Assembly: GCA_030141605.1 (NCBI GenBank)
Contig: JAQGDQ010000005.1
Location: forward strand, 485,758 to 549,757
Source of the DNA: Tubiluchus corallicola
Lineage: Eukaryota > Priapulida > Priapulimorpha > Priapulimorphida > Tubiluchidae
Length of the DNA: 64,000 nucleotides
Reading direction: 5' to 3'
Shown: positions 1-13,700 of the stretch, piece by piece
How the letters are laid out: every line of letters starts with the position of its first letter
Position numbering within the stretch: the first letter of the stretch is position 1
Notes under the pieces: generated by a model
What the model saw: only the letters and a program-made list of their open reading frames with translations
Told to the model about the DNA's origin: nothing
The model's database searches: none
Position numbers and translations under genes: made by a program

Positions 1-1065
1 GGTTGCAAATATTTCATTAAAGATTCTTTTGTTGTTCAGTGTCACCACACGCCAGCTTTTTGCCTTTCGTTTCCTGTAAGAACTTTTTTATTAACAAAAA
101 GATCATTACTCACTTCTTAGCTCTACTGTTCTAGCAGTGTCTGAGCGAAATGAGATAGCAGAAGTTCAAATTCTTTTTTTTGTGGGAAGGCACTTGTTAG
201 CCTCGATGAATCATATATTTTTGACAGGAAAATAACAAAAGTAGTTTGTTTCCTTTAATTAAAGTCTTGTGCACTTAAGCAATTACACACATTATGTATT
301 ACTTACACTATATCTAAAAATTAAAGAATTACTTTAAGAATTTGCTACCCCTAAAATTTTGCACCTTAGACAACAGCGTAGTTTGCCTAGTTGTACAGCT
401 GGCCCTGTTTACTTATGTTACTCTGATATCCATGCACCTCATTCAAAACCTTTTGCCAAAAAGTCATATTTCCTGTAGTCTAGTCTATAGTTTGCTTATT
501 TATTGCTTTCTAGCCTACTCTGTACATATAAATTGCTTTTTCAATTGAGGAAGTTTAGTTTTGCATTGTACCATTTGTCTGGAGTCATTTTATGAAATTT
601 CTGAATCACCCTTGCTCCCAGCCACTCTGGAAGTGGGATAAGAACCAGTGGGATTAAGTTACTAGTACAGCAGAGTAATTTTCTTGTTTATGAACATAGT
701 TCCCATAAGTTTATTTCTGGTTTCGATGTAATGTTATCATAATACAATATATATGAAATTTTATTAAAAGTCCATTATGTAAACATTTCAGATCTATGTC
801 ATAATGTACTTTGTTCAGATCTATAGTTGTGGTTGTTGGTTGTTGCCAGACTAATTACCCACAGCATTATGTTGATCAAAAGTCAGCTGAGTTTATTTTA
901 AAGTGTTAACGTATAAATTTGCTGACATACGCACTACCTTATGCATGAACAAGTTTAATAAAAGAGAGTGTGTTTGGGTTGCTTAAATACGATGGCATAA
1001 TAAACAGTGAATGTATTTAGTGCCATCTGTATGTCATATATAGATATATATTCTTTATCACATAG
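1..1065. other. Upstream non-coding sequence
   Basis: AT-rich sequence without a recognised gene or RNA. It should contain the promoter or an upstream intron of the NO VEIN-like gene, but I see no clear initiator, TATA box context or upstream coding exon. Confidence 0.4.
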
Positions 1066-1164
1066 TTGAGACTGTACGTGAAGCAACAAAGAGGAAGTTG
1101 GAAATGTCTAGTTCCGATGAAGATGAAAACATCTTGCTTCAGAAGAGGGAAAAGGTTGAAAAAG
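1066..1164 (+). other. First recognised exon of the NO VEIN-like gene (start exon or internal exon)
   Basis: An AG acceptor ends at 1065 and a GT donor begins at 1165. The whole stretch is open in the frame that continues into the 2757 exon. The first ATG in frame is at 1104 (sequence GAAATGTCT, G at -3), followed by an acidic peptide (MSSSDEDEN). Either this exon holds the start codon behind a 5' UTR intron, or translation starts further upstream and residues before the Met are also coding. I could not find a convincing upstream coding exon in 1-1065. Confidence 0.6.
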
Positions 1165-4100
1165 GTTTGTCAAGTTTAAGATACATAACAATTCTGTGGT
1201 TAGTTTGTTAATTTTTAACTGTACTTATCTCTGCATTTTGCCTTTTCTTCTTCCTGGTTAATGATATTAAAAAACTTGGCATTAGATTAACTGGCATTCA
1301 GAAAGATTGTACTATATGTCCTATGCTGTAATTATTCATCATACTATTCATTATTAGTTCATTCATGAATTGGCTCTATGCTTTCTTCCTAAATTAAAAG
1401 CATATGTTTAGTCTTTAACCTGAGGTGTCCAGAAGCAGTGTCATGATGTTTTTCATTATCATCTGAAGGATTTCCTTAACAGCAAACTGCAGTTAAAACA
1501 TCACAGTTACACATGATGATCAATTGAGTTTTTCTAAAAAAAAGTCCAAACACGAGCAGAGAAAAAAGGAACACAGCAGTGCAAGCTACCACTGAAGTTC
1601 TTCTTCAGATAAACAAAAAGGAAAGACAGAAAGAGAAAAAAAATCAAGGGAGTACTAGAACTAGTAATATTTGGAGTTTTTTTATTTATATTATTAATAT
1701 GTAAAAAGGATATCACACTAAAAGGATGTGAGCACATAGAAAAAAACGCATGCACAGCAGATAAGAATGAAAGACAGAAGTATAAAACCATTTAGCCATG
1801 ATCATAGAACAGGATGGGACACAACAGGGACCCTGGCTTATATATGGGAAAAACTTGTCAAACCAGTGGGGTAGAATGTAAACAGAATACAGCATATGGA
1901 GTTGGAGTGAATGACGAAAGAGCAAAACTGTATAGAGTGATTAATCAGAAGAAAGGTTTGAACACAATACAAGCAATCCATGAGATGAGAGGAGAGGAGA
2001 ACTTGAAAGAGGACCACGTAGTAACATAATATAGACTATGTTATAGAAGTCCGACTTTGAGCAAAGCCCACATGATATAAAATTAACAATCATTTGAAAA
2101 AGTTGACTATCAGTGCAGTTAAAATTTTGCTAACTTTAGATGGTCCTTTTATAATATAAATACATAACATGAACTTAGTAATGTAAGGTCTTAAGACTAC
2201 ACATGCTGGCGAGGTCAGATATTGCGGGCATTTTGCTGGTAGTACTGGTGGTACTATGCGGTCGCTAGTAGTGTCTTTATGTTATTAAGGTGGACCGTTT
2301 AAATTTACCTAAATTTTAACAGTATCCATAGTTTTCAAATAATCTGTTGATACCATGTTGCTCTGCTTGAAGCGCTAGAAAAGCCTGACTTTGCTAGCTT
2401 ATAAAATTATGTAGTCTTAAATTTAATTTAATTTTTACACAGTCAGCTTTTTCAAATAATTTAAAATGACTTAATAGTAATAATTAGTAATACTTAATAA
2501 TAGTAAGCCTTAACACTTCAACAAGTATGTACGCCAAAAAGAACAAGAACAACAACAGTTAAGTTTGGATGACAATCTTGGCACCTATGGTGCCAAGTAA
2601 TATAGAGAATAGGAGGGAAATGGAGCGTTAGGGCCATTTTTTGTCTCAGTGTACACGTTTTATTTGTTTTGTCAAAAACTCTTTAAAACAGAACCCTAGA
2701 TGGCAAGACGTGTCATATGTTATTCTTGAACAGTGATTGATGTTTTAAAATTGCAGGTGCATACTACGAGCCCCTGGTTGAAAATTCTGACTTGCGTCAT
2801 CATGTTGGAGCTATGCTGTGTCATTTGATGACCACCTTTGTCTGTGGCATAAGCATAAAAAAACTGTTCGCTCACTTTAAAGATGAGTACAGACAAGAAA
2901 TTCCAATAAAACAAATGGGCTATGAGAGCAAGTTGGAATTTATATCTCAGTTTGCTCCAGTTTTAAATGTAATCAAGAAAGCAGGCAACAACTCTGTGAT
3001 AAAGATGAATAGGAATGAAACCACAGCAAAATACAGCTCAAGCATTCATCAAAAGTCGTGGAAGGAATTGAACAAAGTGCTTATCAAAAACACTTGTGAG
3101 AAGCTGCGTGAGTTGCAGAAATTGCCTGCAAATTCTAAAACCAAAGAACTTCAGGGTGATAATAATATGGCATGTGCTGGTTCTGTTGTTAATGGTGTCG
3201 GCTCATCTAAGAGACTATCTTCCTCTGCTATGGAAAAAAGTGAAACTGATAGTGATTGTTATATTGTTGGTACAGTGCCTGCAAACGAAGCTAGCAAATT
3301 GCAGCCATCCACAGCTGCAACTACTGATCAGAAAGTGATGTCTCAACAAAGTCAGCAGAACCTGGGCATTACCAACCAATTTAATGCACACTCAAACCAA
3401 ATGTTGAAACACATGGAGCACAAGTCAACTATTGATACTTTTTCTGGATGCTCTTCACAAAATCCTGTGTTACCACCACGCTTTCAAGGTTGTTTAGCAA
3501 ATGCTGGTCCCATTCCATTGTTGTCACTGCCAATACGACATCCAGAACCATTTATCAATATAAACCAACCGTGCAGACCTAGTTTAGACAGTGGCAGGTT
3601 TAATCTACAAGGAGATTCTTGTCTTTCAGATTACAAGTTAAGTTTTCCTCCGTGCGGTGGGTCAAAAAAATTTTCTGAACCAGAAGGTAATATGAAACAA
3701 CTTGCAGATTTTGATCAGCCTTTAATAGAAAATGCTAGTCGTTGCACAGCCAGAACCAAAGAACAAGTAAACAACATTGCTCAGTTTTGCATAGATAGGC
3801 TAGCAGAGCTGAACGAATTTGTAAGCTTTTCAGCAATAGAAAAACTTCTCTGTCGGGAGCTAAAAATAAACAATGTGGTTGATTTGCGATTGGGGCTACG
3901 AAGATTTGACGATCTTGACTGTATTCAACAGCATTTGCGAACACAGCGTAGAGTAAATGCATGTGTTCAAGCATTTGTGAAAGTGAGAAACATTTGCACT
4001 TTGTTTGAACTTAATGAAAGTTTAGGCGATTATGTGCCCAATAAAATGGCCTTCGAAACCCTTAAACTTGGTCCTTTGACACGACAACCAATTTTGTATG

Positions 4101-7100
4101 ATATCTTTAAGATTCCGAGTGATATGACTGACATCTTGCCAATAAGAACAGCAGATGTATATGAACATCTTCGTAACTACCTGTCTAGAAATGACTTGTG
4201 GACGCAGAAGATTGATATGGAGAAATTCATGGAGTATTTAGTTGAAGTGTATGGTGTAAAAAGTCCATACTATCTAGGAATTAGAATCACTAGTGGAGCT
4301 CTAATGATACAACAACTTAAAAAAGCTCAGCGAGATTGTGGCAGTTGTGTCAGATCAACAAAGGCAGAGCTAATGCAAAATACAGAGAAAAAGCTAACAA
4401 CAGCATTCCGTCAATTCTGTGAACAGCTTCTAATCGAGGAAAATGGCACTTGTAAAATAAAGTCACACTTTGCTCAGTTTGATGCCATGTCTGTTGTTCA
4501 GCAGTTTGCCAATGTTTTTAAAGCACTATACGACACTCTCCATTTAGCACATCTCATGTCGCAGCCAGGAAACACAGAGGAAAGACACTGGCGGCATGTG
4601 GGAGAGGTAATGAAGTTCATGGCTGCGGTGAAAAAGTTGCCTATTTTTGCACAGTTGTTTCAGTTGGCACTGATAGTTTGTGCCGATGTTGGAACAGCTA
4701 CAGGTTACTGTAACCATGTTTTAGAAGTGTTGGCTAATGTTATGCCTGCTAGATTAGTCACATCACATGAAATACCTGCTGATTTGGATGTGAAATCTTT
4801 GGGACCAGAAGTATCTACAGGTATATTTTATTTGTTTTTTATTTTACTTTATCACGTCTTAAATTTTTGAAAAATGACTTGCGAAATTGTTTGTTTTATG
4901 CCTAAAATCTGTGTTTGCATTTGCTCTTTTTCTGCAAACATCTTTTTGTGCCTTTATTTTTAATTTATATTGTTTGCAGTTTGTTTAGCTCTGATAAGTG
5001 ATGAGTGAGTGATGATGGTTATATTGTGAGATAGAACAACTATCAAAACTGTAGAATGGGGGAGGGCAGGTTTTCGTGATTTGTCAACACATATCTTCAG
5101 CTAAGTTGGAAATTGGCTATTTGCTTTGCTAATTTTATTAATCAGTAGAAATGTTCTTTCCTTATAATATATCTCTGTTGGTATTTTATTATTAGTTTTC
5201 ACTTATTTAGATGAGGTTATTGCCAAGGTAAAAGAATATCTACACAAGTGTTTAATTGCTGGTTCATTGACTCTAACTCATCTGCACAAAATAGAAACTA
5301 AGCTCAACAAAGATTATGATGTTAACCATTTTGGCTTACTGAGGCATGGGAGCTTTTTGGAATTCTTAACAAATCCAGCTATAAAACCGGTATTTGAACT
5401 TCTTTTTTACACATGAACCGTTTGAACTGAGATGGAAAGAAGCTAAACAGCACTTCCCCAAAGGACGGGAAAGTTTTGTTTGATTCTGGTTTCTGCAATA
5501 TCATTAATTTTTAACTAAATGCAAAACCATCTTATGTTCATATTTTAAATATAAAAACATATGTTATTGTTAGTTTACTACCTTATTATAATAGTTAGGC
5601 TGTAACTTGTAATATAGTAATATAGTATATAGTTGTGTAGTAATTTTCAGCCTTGTGGTTTTTATATATAATGTTTTCGAATTGTCTTGTTAGTTGTAAT
5701 GGATTGCAGACGTAAGTTTGAATACTAGGCATACATTGTAGTACCTGATATGTGACCACCTTTAATTTTTGAAATTATAAAAGCTTTATTTTACGTGTTC
5801 GCACACTTGAGCTTTCTACGTGAGTTATCAGTGCTTGTGCTTAACTTTGCCGGTCATCGTTTTTTTCCAAATGCTTTGCATAATTTATTTTTATTTTGTG
5901 TTAGGTTTTGGAAGAAAGTGTTGGGCAAACATTGGGGAGTGGTAAAGTTACTACGCGTAGCCTTTACTGTCCATCACGTCATGAACTCGTTGAATTTTTA
6001 ACTCAGTGCAGAACTATTGGCATGTCTCAGGCAAGTTATTGCATTTGGAATTTATAAAAGAATGTGAAAGCTTTAGTTGCTACAGGACTAAAGCAGGTAA
6101 AGAGGTAAGGTCAATTTGCTGTTGGAGTTGTTAATTTTCTAGTCTTGCGCTGTTTGCTAAATCTCACTAACATATCTGGCACATTATCTAACACAACGCA
6201 CATAACATATAGAGAAATGTAATTATAATGTATAATCTTCTTGTGATGCATATGTGCATATTGTGTGATATTCATTCTAGGATAACACTGAATACACGGC
6301 CTGTGAGTTCTTCAAAGTTAAAGAAATAAAAGACTTTGGACATGGTTCACTAAGTCACCTTTTACAAATTGCTGATAAGAGAGTGAAAGACTCTAAGACA
6401 TTTCCAATAATCTTTGAAAAGCCTCTTTGTGATAACAGTCCGTAGGTATTTTGATGATAATCTTTTCTTGCATTAAGTTTGCTCATTAGTTGTAATTATA
6501 TTAGTGTAACAACACATATAAATGGAGATGTTCAATTGAGTTACTCTGAATATTTACTGTACTGAGTTTTGCAAATTGAAAGCTGTTTCCTTCACCTATT
6601 ATAACACATCTCATTTGTTATAACAGTAGTTGTAAACCTTGTCTTCCTTAACAAGAGTATGCTTATATATATATATTATGTTTATTCGCATATAAATATC
6701 AGTTTACATGCTTAGTGTAATAAAAACATATTACATAACAATAACAAAAGGTAAGTAATTAGCATGTGCATTCAGTTAGTTACAAGGGTTAGTAACATGG
6801 ATATTACTTTTTTATTAGTAAAGCCGGGTATATAAAATTCATTACGAGCAGTCCAATATAAAACATAGGAGACAACATCACAGTCATTATAATGATCATT
6901 CGTAAAATCTATTGCATAAAACAGGATGCGATTTTTCCCTAGTGATATGCAGTGATGGGCCTGTGCTCACATAATTTCTTTACATTTTCAAATTACTGCT
7001 ATGGCAAATATATCAGTTAGGTTTACAAAAATGTATGTGTGTTTGCAAGATTAGCTCTAGTAGATAAGGAGCCTTTGAACATTGATAGCTGTTGATGATA

Positions 7101-7668
7101 CACTTTTACTGGAATTGCATGATAACCAGTTGCTATTATTTGCTGTCGAAAGGCTTTGACAACGTAATAAATAATCTTAAATTAGTCACTATATTTTTTG
7201 TTTGTCCTTTTAATTTTAGGGTGAACAAAAGTAAATGAATGAAATTCTTGCTTTTATAATATGTGTAATATGTACAAGCATGCATTCTATACCAACTGAG
7301 AATGTCCCAAAGCAACAGGCTATCATTTACATTGCAATTCCTTCCAAAACTGTTGCAGTTGGAATAAACAGCGTAACATTGTGATGCATATCTAGTAACC
7401 AATGTCTAATAACAAATGAATACTAAGCATTTATAAATAATGGAACAAAAGGCTTGTATGTACTTACATATATAGATCAACGCTGAATCTCGACATTCAC
7501 GCCACGACAAGTAGATATTTTTTATGTCGCCTAGACTGTTCTGCCCTGAATGGTGGCTACTGAATGGGCATTCGTTTTTTAAAAATTCATTTCTGTCCGA
7601 GATATGAGGGAAGGGAAGTGAGGTGTTGGGTGAGGAGGAGATAGAAGAGAGAGGGGGAGGAAGTGAGG

Positions 7669-7716
<48 letters not shown>

Positions 7717-10700
7717 ACTAGGAGTCCATGATTTTGCATGTATTGGTACCCAGGTAATTAAGCATTTTTCAAAAAATGGGCATAGCCAGGTCGTGTGATA
7801 CGAGTGAAATGTTGAAATTGGATCAGAGTCCCAGAAATTGGCAATGGCACCTTCACTTCTAGGTCAAAGGTCACAGTAATAGGAGCTGTAATGTGAAAAT
7901 TAGCTTAAATGGATTTGTCATTCAGCTGCTCTTACAGTATGACTGCGAGCATATATTTTGGCATGTTTGGGGAGCCAAGTAAGAGTAGATGTGCATTAAG
8001 TATTTTTCGGAAAGGAGGCTTGGCCAAGTCAAGATAAATGGACAAAAGTGTTAAAATAGCATTTTGTCAATGACTTTGAAAAAAGGATCAAGGTCAGCAA
8101 ACATTTTCCAGTTCCTAGTACAAACACTTTGCAGACTCAGGCAATCATATTGCGTGCTCATGTTATCATTCCAGTTCATTCTAGCAGTCTAATCAGTCTA
8201 ATACTGTCTAGCAGCAAGCCAGCAACAGTTAATGCACTCGGAATGTGAATTTCAAACTAAATCATAAATAGAAAAATAGCGGCCAGTACCATGTCAATGC
8301 AATAAATAATAGTGACAGTTAATTTATTGAACTAGACAGTAATCTATTCTGCTTGTGCCACCACTTGTATCTACATCACTTAAACAGAATAACTTTGCTT
8401 AGTTAGAGTCGTGTAAATGTAACTGAGTTTGATAAGCATGGCAGCCTTAAACGTAATTGTCATTATTAATAAAACATTTGACACTCTAATTACTATTCAC
8501 ACTAGAATTGTATATAAATATTGAACAGGTGCATTTTTTTTGTTTTTAGGTGCAAATTTACAGGAAAAACTGGCATACTCGGGCATCAGTCGGAACAAGC
8601 TGCTGTTTCCTGCTTAAGAGCTTGTCCACTACTATTTGACATGGATGAATGGTCTATGTGGGCGTACATTTTTGCTCCACAGTTTGGAACGCTAAAAGAG
8701 TTTGTAACGAAACATGGTTCTGTAGCAGTAGTACCTGGCAAGTAATATGCAAGAATTTATATTTTTTAAATATGGTTCCAACTGTCTTTATACAGTGAGT
8801 CACCAGAATTAATATGTGTCTGGAGTGTAATACTCCCAATATGGTTCCAACTGTCTTTATACAGTGAGTCACCAGAATTAATATGTGTCTGGAGTGTAAT
8901 ACTCCCAATTATAAATTTAGGTAACTGTCTTGCAACGAATGGAAATTCATCATTTTTTCGTTATTATTTGCACCGAAGATTTTAGAACTCTCACTTCAGT
9001 CAGATTATTTTAACAAACGTCTTTACCATTCATTTATTTTTAAGCCACTCTAAACAGTTTAACTTTTATTTTATGGACTAACATATCAGTTAGTTAAATT
9101 ATTCCATAAAATAAAATTAAACTATTTAGACTGCCCTTTAAAAATGAATGAATGGTAAAGACTTTTTAAAATAAAGTCTAACTTATAGATGATAAGGCAC
9201 AAGACTGCTGTTTCTTTTATAACTTATTTAGATTTGTCTATACTATATAGGTCACAGTGATTCAGAAAATGGAAATTTGCTTGCTTTGGAAGTAGATTCT
9301 GGCCGACTACTAAAGCTTCCTTCAACCACAAGTCTTTCTCATTTTTGTGAAGCTGTTAAACAACGGGATGTTACTTCTACATGTGCTCACCTTGTGTCCT
9401 TAGTTGTGCATTACAAAGGAATAAAGTCAACGCCACTTATGTTACTATGTAATGCAGTACAAGACAGTATGCAGACTCTACTAAATAATGTGCAAAACAA
9501 TGCAGGTGCGCACTTATATGTAATTCTACTCTGTTTCATTTTATTATTCGTAAACGTTAGCATCAGGGATCTAGGAGAACCCATATGCTATCATTTTATT
9601 ATGTTAAGCATCCAGTTTTCTACTGTTCAGTTCATATTAACTCGCAAATGCACGTAAGTATTTAAGTAATGTGGGTAGATGTGTACCTGGGCTTTTAAGA
9701 AAGTTGAAATTCTCTAAGAGTCCGAGGCAGGAACCAAAATATGTAACACTGAATAACTCTAAAACTGTAGTAAGTGGAGTCACGTAACTTGCAGGGACGA
9801 CAACTAAGATAGGGGCTCAGACAATTGTGTGGTTAAAAAGCTGGTATTGTCTAAGGACTCGAGTTAGGAGCTAAAATGCGAAATCAGGCAAATTAGTTTT
9901 AATTCCTGTTAACTTGCAAACGAAGAAAGCTATGGTCATGAAATTTGCAGGGTAGGCACCTGGGGTAGGGGCTTTAAAAATGGTGTGGTGGAACAATGAC
10001 CTCAGTCAACGGGTCAAGGACATTGGATATTGGTCAGTAATTCGATTTCCATTCACCCCACTTCTCTTACTGTTTTGAATTAAATTTAATTATTTTCATA
10101 AGTATTTAGGTATTGTGCGATAGATGTATAACAAGGCTTTGAAAAAGCTAGGATTCTTTCAAGGTCTGAGACAAGAACCAAATTGCATAACATTGAACAA
10201 CTCTGCAACTGTGGTAACTAGAGTCATGAAACTTTCAGGGTAGAAACCTAGGCCAGAGGCTCAGGCAATGGTGTAGGGTATGGTATAGTTCCAAAGTTGG
10301 AATTTTTTAAGGACATGAGACAGAAACCAGAATGTGCAAATTTGAGCATCCAGTTTTAATTCATGTTAACTCGCAAATGCAGAGTAGATACCTGTGGTAG
10401 GAACCTTGAAGATGGTGTGGTGACTTATGACCTTGGTCGAAGGGTCAAGAACCCTGAACACTCCATCAATTTTTCTATTGTCATTCAAGTCAGCCAAAGA
10501 CTTTGAGTTCCATTCAAAATATTTTTCACAAGTATTGAGGTATTGTGATGTACTTGTGTATGTAGGCTTTTAAAAAGCTGTGGTTCTTTAGAGACCCAAA
10601 TAGATGCAAAAGTGCATGCTGATGACGTGATGAGTAAGTCTAAAATTATAGTAGTTAGAGTCACAAAAGCTGTAGGGTAGACACCTGGAGTAGGTGCTTC

Positions 10701-13700
10701 TACTAACATGTGGTTAGAAAACTTGGAATTATTTAATGGCCCAAGATAGAAACAAATTGTGAAAATTGGGGTATTGAGTTTTAATTCATGCTAACTTGTG
10801 AATCCAGAGCGTTATAGTCATGAAATTTGCAGTGCAGATATCTGGGATGGCAGTGCCTTAAAGCTGAGCAGTGATGTCAATCAAGGGGCCAAAGGCACAG
10901 GATATCAGTCAGTTTTTAAGTGTCATTAACTCCTTCTGGGCCTTCGTGTAAAATTCATTTATTTCGTAAGCATTTAGTTGTTGTGGGTTAATAATCTATT
11001 ATCACTGATTCAAACCAAGAATATTAGGCTTTTTTGACTGTTATTACGCTTTAGCTTAATGAAATTTGGCCAGTGTTTAGGAAGGATAAGTGGCATTACT
11101 GACTGTGAATAAGACCCCGTAATCTTGTACTATTTGGCCCTCAGTGTAGCCCTCATTAATAAAATAAAGCCCGAGTGAAAATAGTGAAAATAAAGCCCTC
11201 ACTATATCATTACCCCTTTTTTCATAAATTTGAACCATATATAAAGTCTTAAGAAATGCCAACCCATTTCCACTGGACTTAATGACTCAGTGACTAGCTA
11301 GGCCAGAAACTGATAATTGTTGGATGTTGGCCAGGCCATGTGTCTGGGGAACTTAAGTCAAACTTTCAAAATTAGCAAAGCTTATAGCACCATCCAAAAA
11401 AGGAAATGTTCTTTGGGTAAAAACTAAGCACAGTTTCTGAAAGGGTGTTTCTTTGTCTGCCAACTATCTTCTGTCCTTTTGAAAAAGCTTGTAACTTAAT
11501 ATGACGTTCTTGGGTTCATAACTCGGATGGCTTGACCATTGTTGACCAGTGGTTATAGGACCTGGAAGCCATTTGATCTTCTTACATGCACACTGAATTT
11601 GGTCAAGTACGGCTTTCTTGTTTTTATTTATTAAAAAAAAGTCTGAGTCTTGGAAAATAACCATCATTGAACCAAAAGAATGCCATGTTCTGAATGCTTA
11701 CATTTTGGGTACGTACATCACCATTTTGTGTAGCTAAACAAAACCCGACTTGCAATTTTGACAGAGTGCATTTGATTACACATTTCACGGAACATATCTG
11801 TAGGAATTATGGCTTCCATTTACAAATATCATTCCATTTACAATATTAAGTATAGTAAAGGTTTTAAGTGTGGAAAAAGTGCCTAACCATGGCAACCCTT
11901 CTTAGGTGGCTGTTGTGTGGCGCATCGTTAGATAAACAATTGATTGGACTGTTATCACTATTTTGGCAGATGGTGTTTCTGTGATGAGACAGGGCTTACC
12001 AAAAGGTACGGGACTGACGTGGGTATAAAAAAGAGCCGTAGTATGGCAACCCTATGTGAGTGGCAGTTGTGTGACACCTCGTGGGATAGAGAGTTGATCG
12101 CAGTATCACCACCATATACAGTACATCAGTTTAAATGTGTATTGTACTATTTCTAATAACTACTGGCAAAATGATAGACTGACGAAATGATATACTGGCA
12201 AAGTGCAGCTCTGTTTATGTATTGTACTATTTCTAATTGCTACTGACGAAATAGTACACTGGCGAAAACTTGCACTGCTAAAGTGTACCACTGTTTTTAC
12301 GACTACAGAATTTTTAATAACTACTAGCGAAATGTTACACTGGCAAAGTGGTGCACTGTCTAAATATGTATTGTATTATTTCTGATAGTCACTGGCAAAA
12401 TAATTGACTGTCTTTATGATACACTGCCAAAAAGTTGCACTGGTGAAATGTACTACTATTTAAATACTTATTGCACTATTTTTATTATCAACTTGCAAAA
12501 TAATAGACTGGCAAAATGATACACTGGCAAAATGATGCACTGGTGAAGTGAGGCACTATTTAAGCATGTATTGTACTATTTCTAATATCTACTGGCAAAA
12601 TGATACACTGGCGAAAAGGTAAAATGCGAAACGATAGATTGGCAAAATGATGCACTGGCAAAACGATAGACTGACAAAACATTAAACTTGCGAGATGTTA
12701 CACTGCTGATATGATTCATTGATGATATGTTACACTGGCAAATTGCAAACTGGCGACTAAAAGGCTACTAACTATTTGTTGTTAGCTAGCTAAGAGATAG
12801 CTAATGAGTGCCCAGTGTCTTCAGAAATATGTAAGATAAATGTAGGGAATGCTTTTCTATATATGAATAAGGTTATCTTTTTATAGAATTATGAAATAGA
12901 TTCTCTAAGGATTAATGAATTTACTTGCAAAAAAAGTTGTTCGGGGTTTATTTCATTTTCTGAATATGAAATAGTGCATAGTGAATATTTTTCGACCTTT
13001 ATCACATTTTGCAACAACCATGAAACTACTGTTAAGCTTGGGTGTTAAACAAAGTTTGTCTTTATATTTTCAGAAATGGCCAACCAGAGAATGTTGTTGC
13101 ACTTTGTCTTGGAATGTTTATGCCAACTACCTGCAAACATTTGCATTTCTGTAGCATTTAAGGTATTTAGTAGAAACTTTTTCAGTTGCAGTGAGTTGTT
13201 GTAGTATTTACTTAATATTGAATTTCTTTATGTACTGAATCTGGTAATAATAATTTCTTTTTTCAAATTTTTTAGGTATTTCTGGAACCAATTGCACATT
13301 TTCTTGGATCAGCTCAGTCAAAGCAGCTGCTTCTTACTGCTTGTCATTCTCCAGCTCATTATAGTCGCCTTCACGTACTTGGTGTTACATTGGGTATTGC
13401 TGAATGGCGTGATCACTTTCTAAATGGTCTCACATCTCAGCAAGTGGTAGAGGAACCAAAGGTACGTTGAATAGAAATTTATATGAAATGAAAACGTTTT
13501 AGATTAAGTACAATGACATGTGCTTTTAGTGTAGCAAAATTTGTTTTGCGCAAAATTTATGCTATTTTCTTGAAAGAAAACTCATGAAATGAGTCTGACA
13601 ATCTTAAATTGTTAAAAAGTATTCAAAACATATAATGGAAACTAATACTTTTATTAGGTGAAGAAACACTCTGCCTTGTTTTGTCTTTGATGCATTTTGA

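Larger units (their letters stand above)
8550..13461 (+). other. Exons 6-9 of the NO VEIN-like gene
   Basis: Exon 6 (8550-8737), exon 7 (9251-9505), exon 8 (13074-13162) and exon 9 (13276-13461) encode residues about 864-1103. I recognise no named domain, but the frame is continuous and helical with conserved-looking Trp and Cys positions (MDEWSMWAYIFAPQFGTL; LGVTLGIAEWRDHFLNGL). Exon 6 must end at 8737 with a GC donor (CCTG|GCAAGT): this makes a Gly codon across the junction, while the nearby GT at 8742 would put a stop just inside exon 7. The 3.6-kb intron between exons 7 and 8 carries two repeat arrays, described separately. Confidence 0.72.

Noticed and set aside
1534-2029. Overlapping 70-85-codon frames on both strands in intron 1
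   Set aside because: Low-complexity Phe/Ser or Lys-rich sequence from a purine-rich stretch, with no family similarity.
4821-4870. Continuation of the large exon-2 frame to a stop at 4870
   Set aside because: The tail (IFYLFFILLYHVLNF) is AT-rich intron sequence; the donor ACAG|GTATAT and phase-matched exon 3 are far better.
5795-6001. 68-codon frame overlapping exon 4
   Set aside because: It is out of frame with the exon that continues the LOTUS region and shows no family resemblance.
8738-8745. GT donor at 8742 for exon 6
   Set aside because: It would give a stop just inside exon 7; the GC donor at 8738 restores frame and a Gly codon.
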